From assembly GCA_030544235.1 (NCBI GenBank), contig CM060472.1:17357654-17421653 (forward strand): a stretch of 64,000 nucleotides of DNA, written 5' to 3'. The position numbers and the translations under genes are program-made. A model generated the notes under the pieces. It saw only the letters and a program-made list of their open reading frames with translations, was not told the origin of the DNA and did no database searches. Of this stretch, positions 22,633 through 34,313 are shown piece by piece (positions within the stretch are counted from its first letter, which is position 1; each line of letters starts with the position of its first letter). The DNA is from Lepturacanthus savala (lineage: Eukaryota > Chordata > Actinopteri > Scombriformes > Trichiuridae).

Positions 22633-23584
22633 AATCTCAGCTTTTTGATGTACGGCAACAATTTCTGTTGTCAGTGAAGCTCGGGATGAATTTAGGTGAC
22701 GGGGCCTACAGTAAACATCCTATACATCCTGTTATATGATACTTCCTACAGTAGAGGAAGTATAGGATTGTTTTTTATTGAAAATGATTGAATGTATAAA
22801 AAAAAAGAATGAATGCATCTAGAAAATCTCGTCTTTCTGTTGCTATGTCTCTTGGTTACATCTTCATAGAAGTGAATATTCTGTGGATCGTGTTCATGCA
22901 GTGAAAGATGCTGGCAGCGACCACTTTCTAAAGGAAGTTGAAGAGTATACGTGATGAAGTGAAAATTCCCTTTGCAGCTTTCTAAATATTAAACTTCTTT
23001 ATGCCAACATTGTAAAGTGTATTAGCAGTAACTGTTTGGCATGTTATTACAAGGTCAAAGTCACCAAGAAGGAGCCTGATGGACAGAACATGGAGCCGCT
23101 GTAAGAGCAGAATATAAGAAACCTACTTGGTGAGAGGACTTAGTCAAACTGTAAATTAAGATTCGTCTTCAATGAATATTTGTGAGTCTTTGTGCTCTGA
23201 CATATTCTTTCTCTAAATAAAGAGCCAGAAGTGGGATGTGAATTGCTTTGTTCACTACAGATCATCTGCAGAAATATCTGCAGTCAGTAGAAGACTTTTC
23301 TCTCAGGGTAAATAAACTTCCCAGTTTGCAAAATTTGGTTACAAAACGCTCTGGGAATGTTTGTTTTTGGTTCTGGGAACAATTATTCACTGTTCCTGTA
23401 TAACTTCCCCAAGATGTTTAAATGGCACCTATTACTTTGTTATTTGTTCTGTTTGTAGTATAGTCTTATGTTGCAGGAAGGTTAGTTTAACGCTTCCCCT
23501 CAACGTCCCAGATGTTAAAGAGGCTCAGTTATATAACTAGTATGATCAATTTTAAAACTGTTCATCAGTGCTTGTATGTAAATA

Positions 23585-23830
23585 CTAAGCCTGCGTTCCT
23601 GTTAGTACACTAACTATGAAAAAAACATCATCCTGCTCTGTCCTCCTCTGTTGTGCTGCTGAAACAAGCTGTTTAGAAATGGTTCCTGTTGTTATGTCAC
23701 AACAGGAGTGAAAGTTAATAATAACCTTGGATTCAAGTAGCTGCATCTGCCTTCCTGGGTGTTCATTTTTATAAATAGACCACAAAAATTAAAACTGAAA
23801 TATTAAAGTGGGAAAATGGAAAAACAGAAC
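23585..23830 (+). repeat. Dispersed or duplicated repeat, copy 1
   Basis: Shares ACACTAACT, TCTGTCCTCC, TGCTGAAAC, TTTAGAAATGG(T/C)TCCTG and TGATGTCA-like landmarks, in order, with 25335-25610. Clearly diverged. Confidence 0.6.
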
Positions 23831-24101
23831 TTTAAAATAGGTTTTCTGACGTTAATGGAGACTCACCCACAGGTCTACAAGCACAAACAACCCCAAATAC
23901 ATTATTTCATGTGGTTCTTATAATGCTTTGGGAATGCCATGTTTGAAAAAAATATCTGCAAAAAAACATCTGCAGAACATTCTTAGAGGGCTGTGGGAGG
24001 GTTATGAAAAGAAACCAGGAGGAAGGTTCTTGTATGTTGTGTGTGAGCTGGGTCCTTGTGGTTCGGGGACATGCTGGAGGAGAACAGCTGGCGTCACTCA
24101 C

Positions 24102-24208
24102 CTCGCCCTCTCTGTGCCACGGCCTCCCGTTCTGAGGGTACTTGCTCTGGCTCTGGCGTTTCTTCTGCCCTCCGTCGGCAAATTTGCACAACAGCGGCTC
24201 CGTGGGAG
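24102..24208 (-). CDS. rbms3: rbms3 exon: end of RRM2 and basic post-RRM segment
   Basis: This 107-base exon gives two bases completing an Ala codon, then 35 codons: PTEPLLCKFADGGQKKRQSQ followed by SKYPQNGRPWHREGE. LLCKFADG is the last beta strand of RRM2. QKKRQSQSK is the basic extension that follows it in RBMS proteins. The exon ends in phase 0 after Glu (GAG|GTGAGTG). The acceptor is CCTTCTCAG. A shadow open frame reads on through the donor into intron, so it is not evidence of a longer exon. In mammals this junction is followed by alternative short residues before GMALTYDP; here the next exon begins with Thr-Gly-Met. The exon sits in a GC-rich patch unlike its AT-rich surroundings. Confidence 0.95.
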
Positions 24209-24631
24209 CTGAGAAGGAGAGAGGACAGATTCCTTTTAGAGACTCATCCTGGACCCCACAGGAGATCAGAGGCCCTTCTGACCTGCCCCCTCCTCCTATG
24301 GAACTCTCAGAAGAATCCCCCCTCCTCTCCCCCTGCTCCTATGGAGCTCTGAGATGAATTCCCAGGCCGTGGATGTTGGCAGGTCCTCCCTCACGCTCCC
24401 TAACCGGCCCAGGCTGGCAGCCCATGAAAGAGCAGTGCAGGGTATTGTTGAAATAATAATCACAGTAATCGCTCTTGTAAATACCTCTGAGATGGTAGTA
24501 ATGCAGCAGCTCTGTCAGCCAAAGCTTATTTCTAGAAGGCGTTTCTGTCCCTGACACATAATCCCTCTGTGTTTTACTTTATCAGCCATCTTCTCTTTTA
24601 TTTCATATTTTCTGCACTTTTCCACCGGGCT

Positions 24632-24910
24632 GTTTGAGTAAGGACTGTTTGAGTATAGACTGAGTAAAGTCAGTTTAAGTAAAGACTGAGTAAAGACAGT
24701 TTAAATAAAGTCTGTTTGAGTAAAGACTGTTTGAGTGAAGACTGTTTGAGTAAAGTCAATTTGAATAAAGGCTGTTTGAGTGAAGTCTGATTTATTAAAG
24801 TTTGAGTGAAGACTGTTTGACTAAAGTCTGTTTGATTAAAGACTGTTTGAGTGAAGACTGTGAGTAAAGTCTTTTTGAGTAAAGTCAATTCGAGTAAAGT
24901 CTGTTTGAGT
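24632..24910 (+). repeat. GTTTGAGTAAAGACT minisatellite
   Basis: About 18 degenerate units of 15 bases: TGTTTGAGTAAAG(A/T)C with variants. The array resumes after the exon-like copy B (ATTTGAGTAATGTCTGTTTA at 25048-25072). Confidence 0.95.
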
Positions 24911-25046
24911 CCTCTGCAGTCTTTAACCTTGTCTCCACATGTAGCTAATGAAAATGTTCATATGCAGCAGATGGTTGAGGTGGAGGATGAAGAGTTTACT
25001 GTGTCAGATCTTCCTCACATTAATGGATATGTTCCTGCAGCTCTGG
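24911..25046 (+). repeat. Exon-like duplicated segment, copy B
   Basis: It begins after CCTCTGCAG (acceptor-like) and ends GCAGCTCTG|GTAAGC (donor-like). The plus-strand frame is open throughout: SLTLSPHVANENVHMQQMVE then VEDEEFTVSDLPHINGYVPA. It is flanked on both sides by the 15-base GTTTGAGTAAAG minisatellite, so it looks inserted into the array or copied there. It is opposite in strand to rbms3. It could be an exon of an unknown plus-strand transcript, an exon-derived fragment or a repeat. I cannot name a protein. Confidence 0.6.
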
Positions 25047-25116
25047 TAAGCTATTTGAGTAATGTCTGTTTAAGTAAATACTATATACTTGTGTATATAG
25101 TACACTTTATACACTC

Positions 25117-25122
25117 GTATAT

Positions 25123-25160
<38 letters not shown>
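25117..25160. repeat. TA microsatellite
   Basis: Pure (AT)n of about 35 bases with interrupted edges. Confidence 0.95.
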
Positions 25161-25161
<1 letters not shown>

Positions 25162-25334
25162 TAAAAATGGAGTAGCAGCTCTGTGAAGAAAAGATCAACA
25201 ACAACTTTAGAAAGAAAGAAGCATTATAATTAACTCATTATGCTAATTACACAAACATGCAACTCTCAGCATCAAGTTAAATTGTAAAACAGACATTTGG
25301 GTTGAATGAGCCTTTAAAATGTACCAACAGTCAT

Positions 25335-25610
25335 AAACCTTCCTGCTGACACACTAACTGAGGATTAGACCACCCACCCAGTCTGTGGATCTGTCCTCCA
25401 TACTGATGCTGAAACCTGGATGAAAACAAGCCCTTTAGAAATGGCTCCTGCTGTGATGTCATAGAGTGAGTGTGTGAGAAGGCAGACTGCATTGCTGCTG
25501 TAGCTCTAACTAGCTACTTATGGACCATGAAAACACCAAATAGAACACAACAGATTAAAAAGGCTAAATATACAGAAAGTGTTGTTTGTGTTGAATAAGC
25601 CTTTAAAGTG
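25335..25610 (+). repeat. Dispersed or duplicated repeat, copy 2
   Basis: Partner of 23585-23830. It continues into GTTGAATAAGCCTTTAAAGTGG, which itself has a near match at 25297-25320. Confidence 0.6.
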
Positions 25611-27249
25611 GAAGTCGTCGAGAGGAAGTGTTCCGGGCTGCTGCAGGAACTAACTGGTTGTGGGAGTGAAGGCTGAGGGCAGCAGAGGATTGACACACTG
25701 CCCTCACTCCAGAGCTGGCAATCAACCAGCAGGAAAACAGGACATGAAATAACTCACTAATCCAATTAGAAGCAGAGAAAAGCTGGCTGCACTGCGACCT
25801 GCGCTGAGCCGGCTGCGTATCAACAGCCTTTTGTCTGCATAATTGCCAATAAAAGGTTGATGAAAGTGTTGTGATGACCTACGTCGCTGTAAAGATAACT
25901 TCTCAAAGGGCACATTCTCACACTCCAGCTGCAGGTGAGACCACAGAGACTAACCGGGTTCAGGTGGAGACTGATGAGATACTGCAGATACTGAAACACT
26001 CAATAAAGAAGAGAGAGAGAAAAGGCTCAGTGAGCTTTTCTCATGTGAAGCCGGTGTCTATTTTGGCAGCAGATCTGGCTCTGAACAGCCTGTCCCCATC
26101 AGTCTGCGTCAGCCGTAGTACTGGCATCATTCCTTCAGTAAAAGGACCAATACAGTACTGTACAAATACTGCATCACAATTTAATTATTAAAAGACATCA
26201 TCACATGACATCATCAGTTTAATAAAATCATCAAAGACTAAAAGCACTGGTTTCATCTTTACCTATGCGTTGGAACTTTAACTTTCTATTATACACTGAG
26301 TCAAATCTGCATCAAGGAACCAAAGCTGCAAAAATACTTGAGTAAATGTACTGAGTGGTGAGGGTCAGGCTTAGGGTTAGGAGCGAATGACTATGTGGAA
26401 CGATCCAACATGGCTGGCTACGTCTAGCTACAGTACGACCACGGTGAGACTCAGCTCATCCAGTCACTGAGCAACTGCTCATTTAATCACTGAGCCTGCA
26501 GCTCATCCAATCACTGATTCTGCAGCTGCTGCAGCTGCTTCAAACTGCCGGTCCTGTCATCACCTTCAGGCCTGCAGCCCCTCTCCTGCCGCTCTGTGAC
26601 GGTTCGGGCCAAGGACGAGGCAGTGGGAGCTTTCATCACGCTGTGAAAAGACAACGCCCACCCGGAGAATCATTGATGCTTTAATCTCCGAGGCACCAAA
26701 CATCTAAACTTCACAGGAATATCCACGTAGATGTGATAATATCAAGAGAGATGCGCAATGCACACAGGAATAAAACTTTAAATCAACGATCTGAGAACTT
26801 CCTCCATCACTGAATAAACCACCTGAAGCCCAGTGAAGTTATGATGCTGCAGGAGATGATTATTGTGGCATTAATGAGCAAACAGGATGATTTGTTTATT
26901 CCTTTCTGTTTTTTAATATGTCACTGCTGCTGCCACATTGGGAGATAATTATTTGGTATTTACAGTAGGAGTCTGAGATGTAAATGAGGAGAGGGAGGCA
27001 GCAGCACTCTCCACAGAGACTGAACTGCAGGGCAAACACATGCAAACACTCTGAGTGTGAGTTTGGCTTCAGGGGCGACTCTTCAGAGCCATAAAGAATG
27101 AAGCCAGGACAGGAGAGAGGCAGAGATGCTGCTGAAGGAAAACAACACACACTCCTCCCTTTGGTTCTGAGAGAGATAATTAGCTATTGGAGAAATTTGG
27201 AGAATCCAACAAGGGGCATGATGCAGACGCTGCCCCTGAGACGACATCC

Positions 27250-27250
<1 letters not shown>

Positions 27251-27329
<79 letters not shown>
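27251..27329. repeat. CA microsatellite
   Basis: Pure CA of about 79 bases. Confidence 0.97.
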
Positions 27330-27331
<2 letters not shown>

Positions 27332-27556
27332 CCTCCTGCTCTTAAAATATCTGCTGGAATTCCTGAAAATTCACAGAAACACCAGTCTCAGAAGGGAATG
27401 TTCACAGTTTACATTTCTGCAGATATGTTGAAAGTCAACATATTTTGTATTTTTACAAATCCTGTTTTATGATTTAATGCTGTGGTATAGATGTATAAGG
27501 TTTAGGCACAAAAACACTTGGTCAGTGTTTGAAACTTCTCTACCTCCAGAAATGAA

Positions 27557-27638
27557 ACACACACACACACACACATGCACACGCACACACACGCACGCAC
27601 GCACGCACACACACACGCACACACACACACACGCACGC

Positions 27639-27701
<63 letters not shown>
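27557..27701. repeat. CA/CG microsatellite
   Basis: CA with GCAC and GCACGC interruptions in the first half, then pure CA. Confidence 0.97.
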
Positions 27702-27702
<1 letters not shown>

Positions 27703-28971
27703 CTGCTGCCTTAAAGCTTCTCTCAGACCTGTTGTCACCACACAGTGCCATCATTGGCTCCTCCTACAGTATATTGAGCCACGCCACCAGCTCGCTGATG
27801 CTGCGTCTTTATACAGACGCATTTCAATCTGGCTCCAGTGTTTGTTGTCAGGAGCCGTTGAACAAGGAAAAAGCTCAGTTATGAAGCAGTTTGCAGCCAT
27901 GTAATGATCCTAAATCGCAGGAAAAAGACATAAAAGTGGTTTTGGTTAGAGGTCAACAACTGCCGCTAACAAGGTGCTCCATGGGAACTCTTAATTGTTT
28001 TTTTATGTGAGTTGCCGTAGGAACTGGTAAACACGTTAACGAGGGGTGACCGCAGACAGACACAAGCGTGTGTGCGTGTACACATGCACGACCACACGAG
28101 CAGGAGGAGCTGAACAGTTTACTGAGAGGAGACATCTGTGCGAGCGACTCGCTTCATCAGCTGCGACTCAATCATCCTCCAGAGTGAGAGATAGTCACAG
28201 CGTCTGCTCATCAATACAAACATTACACCCAGGAAAATTAACCAATAAGTGCGCACAGATGTATTCTCTACAATAATAAGCAATAACAATAGACATTTAA
28301 ATTGAAGCTTGTTGCAAGTTTCACTTTATTAGAGCTGTGTGCAGATGTGATTATTGCTGTAGCTGTTGTTTCCTGTGCTGGCGTCGGGGGAAAGCAGGAA
28401 ACAACACGTCTCCCTGTGACTTTCCCTCTGTTTTCCAGGAGGATTCAAAGAGACACTGATTATAAGAAGAAACCAGAGAAGCTTCCTTCAAAGACTTTGA
28501 ATTATGAGCTTGGTTCATTTGTTCATGTGACACAAATGAGGGTTTGTGTCAGGACCTATCAGCGTCAGTCAGAGAAAATGCTTCTTTTTCCCGAATCATG
28601 CTATGACCTTGACATGTTCCATGAAGGCTTATGTTCTTTACAGCGTAACAAAAAGTCTTTTCTTTACCAGTTCACGGTCCAACCTATCGGATTTATAAAA
28701 ACACTTCTTGCTGGTATCTGGAGACAGAGACCTTGTGCGTGCGAGGCCAACTCAGTAACATTTGATCCATGAATGCAAATCAGCACATGTGTTGCGTTGT
28801 ATAACATGATGTGTGTAATACATCAATGTCAGTGTGTCATGCATTCAACTGCTGCTCAAAATTGGACTGAACATCTGTTTGGCCTGAAAAGTGAAATCAA
28901 TGCAGGAAAAGGGGCGAGCTTCAGAGGGGCTGGAAAAAGTTTAAATTGCTGTTCACCATCAAGACACAAAA

Positions 28972-29224
28972 GAGTCAAACTGTTGGAGTCAAACTGATGA
29001 AGTCAAACCACTGGAGTCAGACTGTTGGAGTCAGACTGTTGGAGTCAAAGTGTTGGAGTCAAAGTGTTGGAGTCAAAGTGTTGGAGTCAAAGTGTTGGAG
29101 TCAAAGTGTTGGAGTCAAAGTGTTGGAGCAAAACTGATGGAGTCAAAATGATGGAGTCAAACCGCTGGAGTCTGACCGTTGGAGTCTGACCGTTGGAGTC
29201 TGACCGTTGGATTCAGACCATTGG
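28972..29224 (+). repeat. TGTTGGAGTCAAAG minisatellite
   Basis: About 18 units of 14 bases, most regular at 29035-29120 and with CTGACCGT variants at the 3' end. Since 14 is not a multiple of three, only one short frame stays open. Confidence 0.96.
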
Positions 29225-29520
29225 TCAGACACAGAAAAGCTTCAGCACTTGTAATGTGTAGCATCAGCTCATGTAGCAGCATAAAGTCGCCACTTTTAGA
29301 GTCAAAAGGACTCCAAATAGCCACCAACCAGGCGGTGGTGGCGGCTCCATGCCTACAGGCTTTGACAGATCTTGGCTCTCACAGCGGCGGCTGCACATCC
29401 TTCAGCAAGAAAATGAAGACAGTCTGACAGCCTCTGCTGACAGCGCCGACACACGGCTCAATGAGGACCCCGATAAATGGAGCAGGCGGCGAGCATGGAG
29501 ACAAAGAGGAGAGCGAGACG

Positions 29521-29775
29521 GATGGAGAGACAGATACAGACTCAGAGAGACAGATACTGACTCATAGAGACAGAAACAGACCCACAGAGACTGATACAGA
29601 CTCATAGAAACAAATACTGACTCATAGAGATATAAACTGACTCATAGAGACAGATACTGACTCATAGAGACAGATACTGACTCATAGAAACAGATACTGA
29701 CTCATAGAGGCAGAAACTCACTCATAGAGACAGATACAGACTCATAGAGACAAAACACTGACTCATAAAGACAGA
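29521..29775 (+). repeat. AGAGACAGATACTGACTCAT minisatellite
   Basis: About 13 units of 18-20 bases with AAACAAATACTG and GGCAGAAACTC variants. Confidence 0.95.
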
Positions 29776-29818
29776 GACAGATAGAGAAAGATCATTAAAT
29801 AGCTATTGTCTCCCTGCT

Positions 29819-30080
29819 CCTGTTATTGATCATTGATCTGCTGTTCTTCTCTCTGCTTCTGTTATTGATCATTGATCGGCTGTTCTCCTCCCTGCTACTG
29901 TTATTGATCATTGATCAGCTGTTCTTCTCCCTGCTCCTGTTATTGATCATTGAACAGCTGTTCTCCTCCCTGCTCCTGTTATTGATCATTGATCAGCTGT
30001 TCTCCTCCTGCTACTGTTATTGACCATTGATCAGCTGTTCCTCTCCCTGCTCCTGTTATTGATCATTGAACAGCTGTTCT
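29819..30080 (+). repeat. 39-base minisatellite (TGTTATTGATCATTGATCAG)
   Basis: About seven units: CTGCTCCTGTTATTGATCAT then TGATCAGCTGTTCTCCTCC. Each unit carries paired TTGATCA sites. The unit length is a multiple of three, so one frame stays open and shows repeated hydrophobic LLLLIID residues; this is not a gene. Confidence 0.95.
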
Positions 30081-30259
30081 CCCTGAGGTTACAGATGACT
30101 GGAGGAAGCAGGAAGAGTCAGGATGATGCAGGCAGCAGAAACCTGATCGATGAGCCACTCTGCACTTAACAAGACTGATGTTATGTAGGCAGCGTCTGAC
30201 ATGCTAATCCATCTCTCTCCCTCCATCTCACTATCTACAGGCTCTACCTCTCTACTTCA

Positions 30260-30515
<256 letters not shown>

Positions 30516-32424
30516 CTCAGTGAGAGCAGAACAACACTTAGCAGACAACTTCATTTTAGCTCAATCAGCTAATTCCACTTGCCATTCCCGACGCTGTGGT
30601 CGCCATGGTGAGCAAACAAACTAAAAACAGCGGCGCAGATGACGGAGGTGTGTGTAGAAGAAGGTATGTGTGTTTGCCAACATTAATGAACCGCTAACAA
30701 TCCTCCATCAGATATTAAAATAACATTTATTCCAGCAGACAGTCCTGACCACGGTCACTCAAACTGCAGCGAGCAGAGCGGCCTGCTACAGGATGAAAGT
30801 GGCAGTGCCACATGTTTCTAATGTTAAAGCCGCAAACCTGCTGCCAGGAGCCAAATACACTCAACTGCCCTGTGGTTGCTTTTAAGCTGTCAGAGAACAG
30901 GAAGAGACTGAAAACACCATTTGTAGAGTAGATTCCAAATATCATCGCAGCTAAGAAAACACCATGATCTACAACAGGCAACGTGACCGAACATTTCACA
31001 TGAAGAACAAGAAGAAGAGAGTGACTGTTATTGGAAGGAGGCTTTATCACTTCTTTACTGAAGAGATGATCAACAAAACCTCTTTAAGATTAAAATCTAT
31101 TTACAGAGGATCCTCAGTTTAATAATTCACAGGTTAATGCTGCGCTGTGTTTTCACATTTACAGACAGACGAACATTTCAAATGAAAATTTATCTTCACA
31201 TCACATTAATTGATAAACATCCAACAGTCAGATGACCTCGGCACAAAACAGGAAGCATTTGTTCTGTTTGGGTTTTTTGTTTCCATGTCGATGGCATTGC
31301 TGCATCCTGAAGACACAGTCTCATGATACTACAATCTCTCCTAATCACACCCATTTCTCTCTCAGCGAGCTGCTGTTTTTATCCTGATGATACAGAATCT
31401 TTAGTTTAATTACGCTGCTTCAACAAACCGTTGTGATGAAACAAGTTGTTAATCCAGGGAAATGTGGTGAGAGCTGTTAGTAACATGCAGCAGGTGGAAT
31501 TCATTCTGCTGTGATGCAAAGTTAAAACACCAACAGCTTTTGTCGTGCAGCAGAATGCAGCGTTTGATCAGACTCTCTAGATCCTTGTGAACCAGGATCA
31601 GGATCAAACTGAATCAGGAACAACTGAGAGACTCACTCGCAGATCTTTGTGATCCACAGGAACTGTGCTTTACCTCTTTGCTAAACTACATTGGGAAGAA
31701 AGTATCATGTTTATAGATTAGAGACACTTAAAACTCCCCCTGAAAGAGTTTTGATGCAAATATGAAAAGCAGGCAGTCAGCTGGGAATATTTTTTTAAGT
31801 TTCAGGTTCCATTATCAACACATAAAAAAATAATGCAAATATTTAATTGTAAAACAGAGTGAGAGCGAATATAAAACTCCAGACTTGGATGTTCTTCAGT
31901 TCCTGCTGTGTCTGTAGCTGATGAAGGATCAGGTCTGTCAGACATGTTGGTTATAAACTGACTGAAGTTACTTTCTCTTCTTGTCTGCAGACTGAGGTCA
32001 TATCTCACTGTTTGTTTGGCTTCGTTATGTATGAAGGAAACAGCTTTTTATAGCAGTTTTATTGCTGTTTGTTGTGTCTGGTGTTTTATTTTTTATTAGC
32101 TGAATCTAAAAAGCGACAGGTCACATATTTGGTTTAAATTAAAGAGCAGGTTGTGTTTGTTAAAATGAAAACAACTTGCGTTTTTCTTTTTTTTTGAGAG
32201 GGAGCTGTTTGTTGTTTGGTTTGAGGAGAAAAAGGCTCATTTTAGTTCTCAGTGAAGTGCAGAAACATTCTACACAGGGTTAAAAACAGAGAAATATCCA
32301 TCAGACAGAAACACTGAGTGACTGCACCAATTTCTTTGGTGGAGTCAAACCAGAGCTTTTTTCATCTTTCTGTGTCAACAGTGTGGTCGGTGGAAGGCAG
32401 CTGTTGTATTGTGCTGTCGGGCTG

Positions 32425-32485
32425 ATGGTGTTGCTGCCAACACTGCTGCTGCTAACACTGCTGCAGCTAACACTGCTGCTGTCTG
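32425..32485 (+). repeat. GCTGCTGCTAACACT triplet minisatellite, copy 2
   Basis: Four units of AACACTGCTGC(T/A)GCT, the same motif as 21.54 and 59.51 kb. Confidence 0.85.
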
Positions 32486-33781
32486 TGTGGGCGACTCTGA
32501 AGCTGTATTATAACACAGCCAAAGCCTCCGGTGACCTGTGAAACATCCAGACTGCAGTCGAGATGAATCACACATACAGACGGGGACTTTTCAATTCAAC
32601 ATAACTTACGTCCACTAGACCCAGGGCAAATATGTCTGAGTATATCTGACACTGGTTTGTGTAAGAAGCAGAATAAATCAGTTCTGAGCTCTGCAGGTTC
32701 ACCTTTAAAGAAATGATATGGTCTTCTGTATGTGAAGTTTTCCTTACTTACATCAAGCATTTTAGTCTTTTGTTAATATTTATGTAGCTTCTATGAAAAA
32801 AAAATGTTAATGTTTATTCATTGACGCAGGATTTGCTGAACATGCATTAGCGTTGTTGGCAGAACGCTGCTTGATATTCATAGTTACACAAATTCACACT
32901 CAAAGTACATCACAGAATCCATCTCTCACAGACTATTGGTCGATTTCAGTGTCACCATGTTCTTAAAGACTTTGGAAAAACTTAGTGTACCAAAGAATTC
33001 TGGTAACTATAACATATTCTGTCAAATCCTTCCACTTACTTGACTTAATAGTTTTCAGCTATTCTGCTGTCAACATGTTTGGATGTGGTTTTCATGGCTG
33101 TATAAATGTGGCTCAGTAACTACGTTTGTCATGGTGTACCACAAGGATTCGTATCCGTATCAGGAGCTTTATTATTTCTTGTTTATAAAAGTGATGCATC
33201 TAACAACACAAACAGTCTTCTATGTTAAATGGCAACAAGGAGAAGAAACCCTCTCAAATTATGTTTGATTTTTCTGAATTAAAAAAATCTAATTGAAATT
33301 GAAAAAAACTGAATTTTCAATCTAAAGCTGGATTAATTTAGAGCAACTTGAATATTTTTTAAATTAATTTAAAGTTAGATTTTTGGATTCTGAATTTGTG
33401 AGCGATAAAAGCTAAAATAAACATATAATTCATTGCTAGAAATTCACTGACTTAAAGGTTTTATGTCGGGTGACAGATTCACTCCATATATGTTGCCTAA
33501 CAACATATCTAATCCAAACATGATTTCCAGTTGTACCCTTCAGACCATCACTCCTGCAAACTGATAATGACATTTGAACAGAAACGAAAAAAAGATGCTC
33601 GAAGCTGCAAACAGCAGAAGCCACAGAGTCAGAGCAGCTCAGTACACAAAAGGCTGCATCCGTTAACGAGGTTTCCACCGCGGGGGCTTCCAGTAACAAC
33701 GCTATAGACAGGAAAGAAAATGAAATTACAGCACAATAAATGAATTATCAATAAAGAGCCCTCAATACTGTATTTGAGGGG

Positions 33782-34002
33782 GATCGATACACCTCAGCCG
33801 GGCTGCGATGGGGGCCGAGGGCCTGTAGCTGTGGGACTGGATGGATCAATAATGTCACTGGGGGTGATTGACGATCAATGCTGCCACTGACGTTGATTTA
33901 TGATCAATGAAAGCAGGGCACCGGACTAATAAGGGGGGAAGGGTGGGGTGTGTGAGCGGGTTCTACCGCGTCCCCCTTTACTGTAACTGATTGGGGATCG
34001 AT
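33782..34002 (+). other. Spaced GATCAAT/GATCGAT sites
   Basis: GATCAAT occurs at 33844, 33873 and 33902, exactly 29 bases apart, with GATCGAT at 33782 and 33996. The sequences between are only partly alike (TGTCACTGGGGGTGATTGAC, TGCCACTGACGTTGATTTAT). ATCRAT is the core bound by ONECUT/CUX-type proteins (general knowledge). Either a decayed minisatellite or a site cluster. Confidence 0.5.
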
Positions 34003-34048
34003 GAAGAGTGGCACCATGGCTGATTAGGGATCAGAGAAAGGCAGCAGG

Positions 34049-34271
34049 TGTGTGTGTGTTGTGTGCGTGTCTGTTTGTGTGCTTGCGTGTCTGTTTGTGT
34101 GTGTGTGTGTGGATGTGGTTGGCTGCGGAGGCCGGCGTGTCTGAACCCAGCAGAGCTGCAGAGACGGTAATTAAAGTTGTGCTGAAAGGAGCTTTCCACC
34201 GACTGATAGAAGCTGCAGGTGCAGCTCTGTTTGCGCTTTCACTTTCAAACACACACAGAGACACATACATG

Positions 34272-34310
<39 letters not shown>

Positions 34311-34313
34311 ACA
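34049..34313. repeat. GT tract and CA tract
   Basis: GT at 34049-34115 with CTGTTTGTG interruptions, and CA at 34249-34313. They are 130 bases apart and complementary, so could pair in a transcript. Confidence 0.92.

Noticed and set aside
28302..28772. 156-codon open frame starting with a hydrophobic segment
   Set aside because: Repeat-free and resembling a signal peptide at its start, but no family is recognisable. With several thousand open frames in 64 kb, a few of this length are expected by chance. Not supported as a gene.
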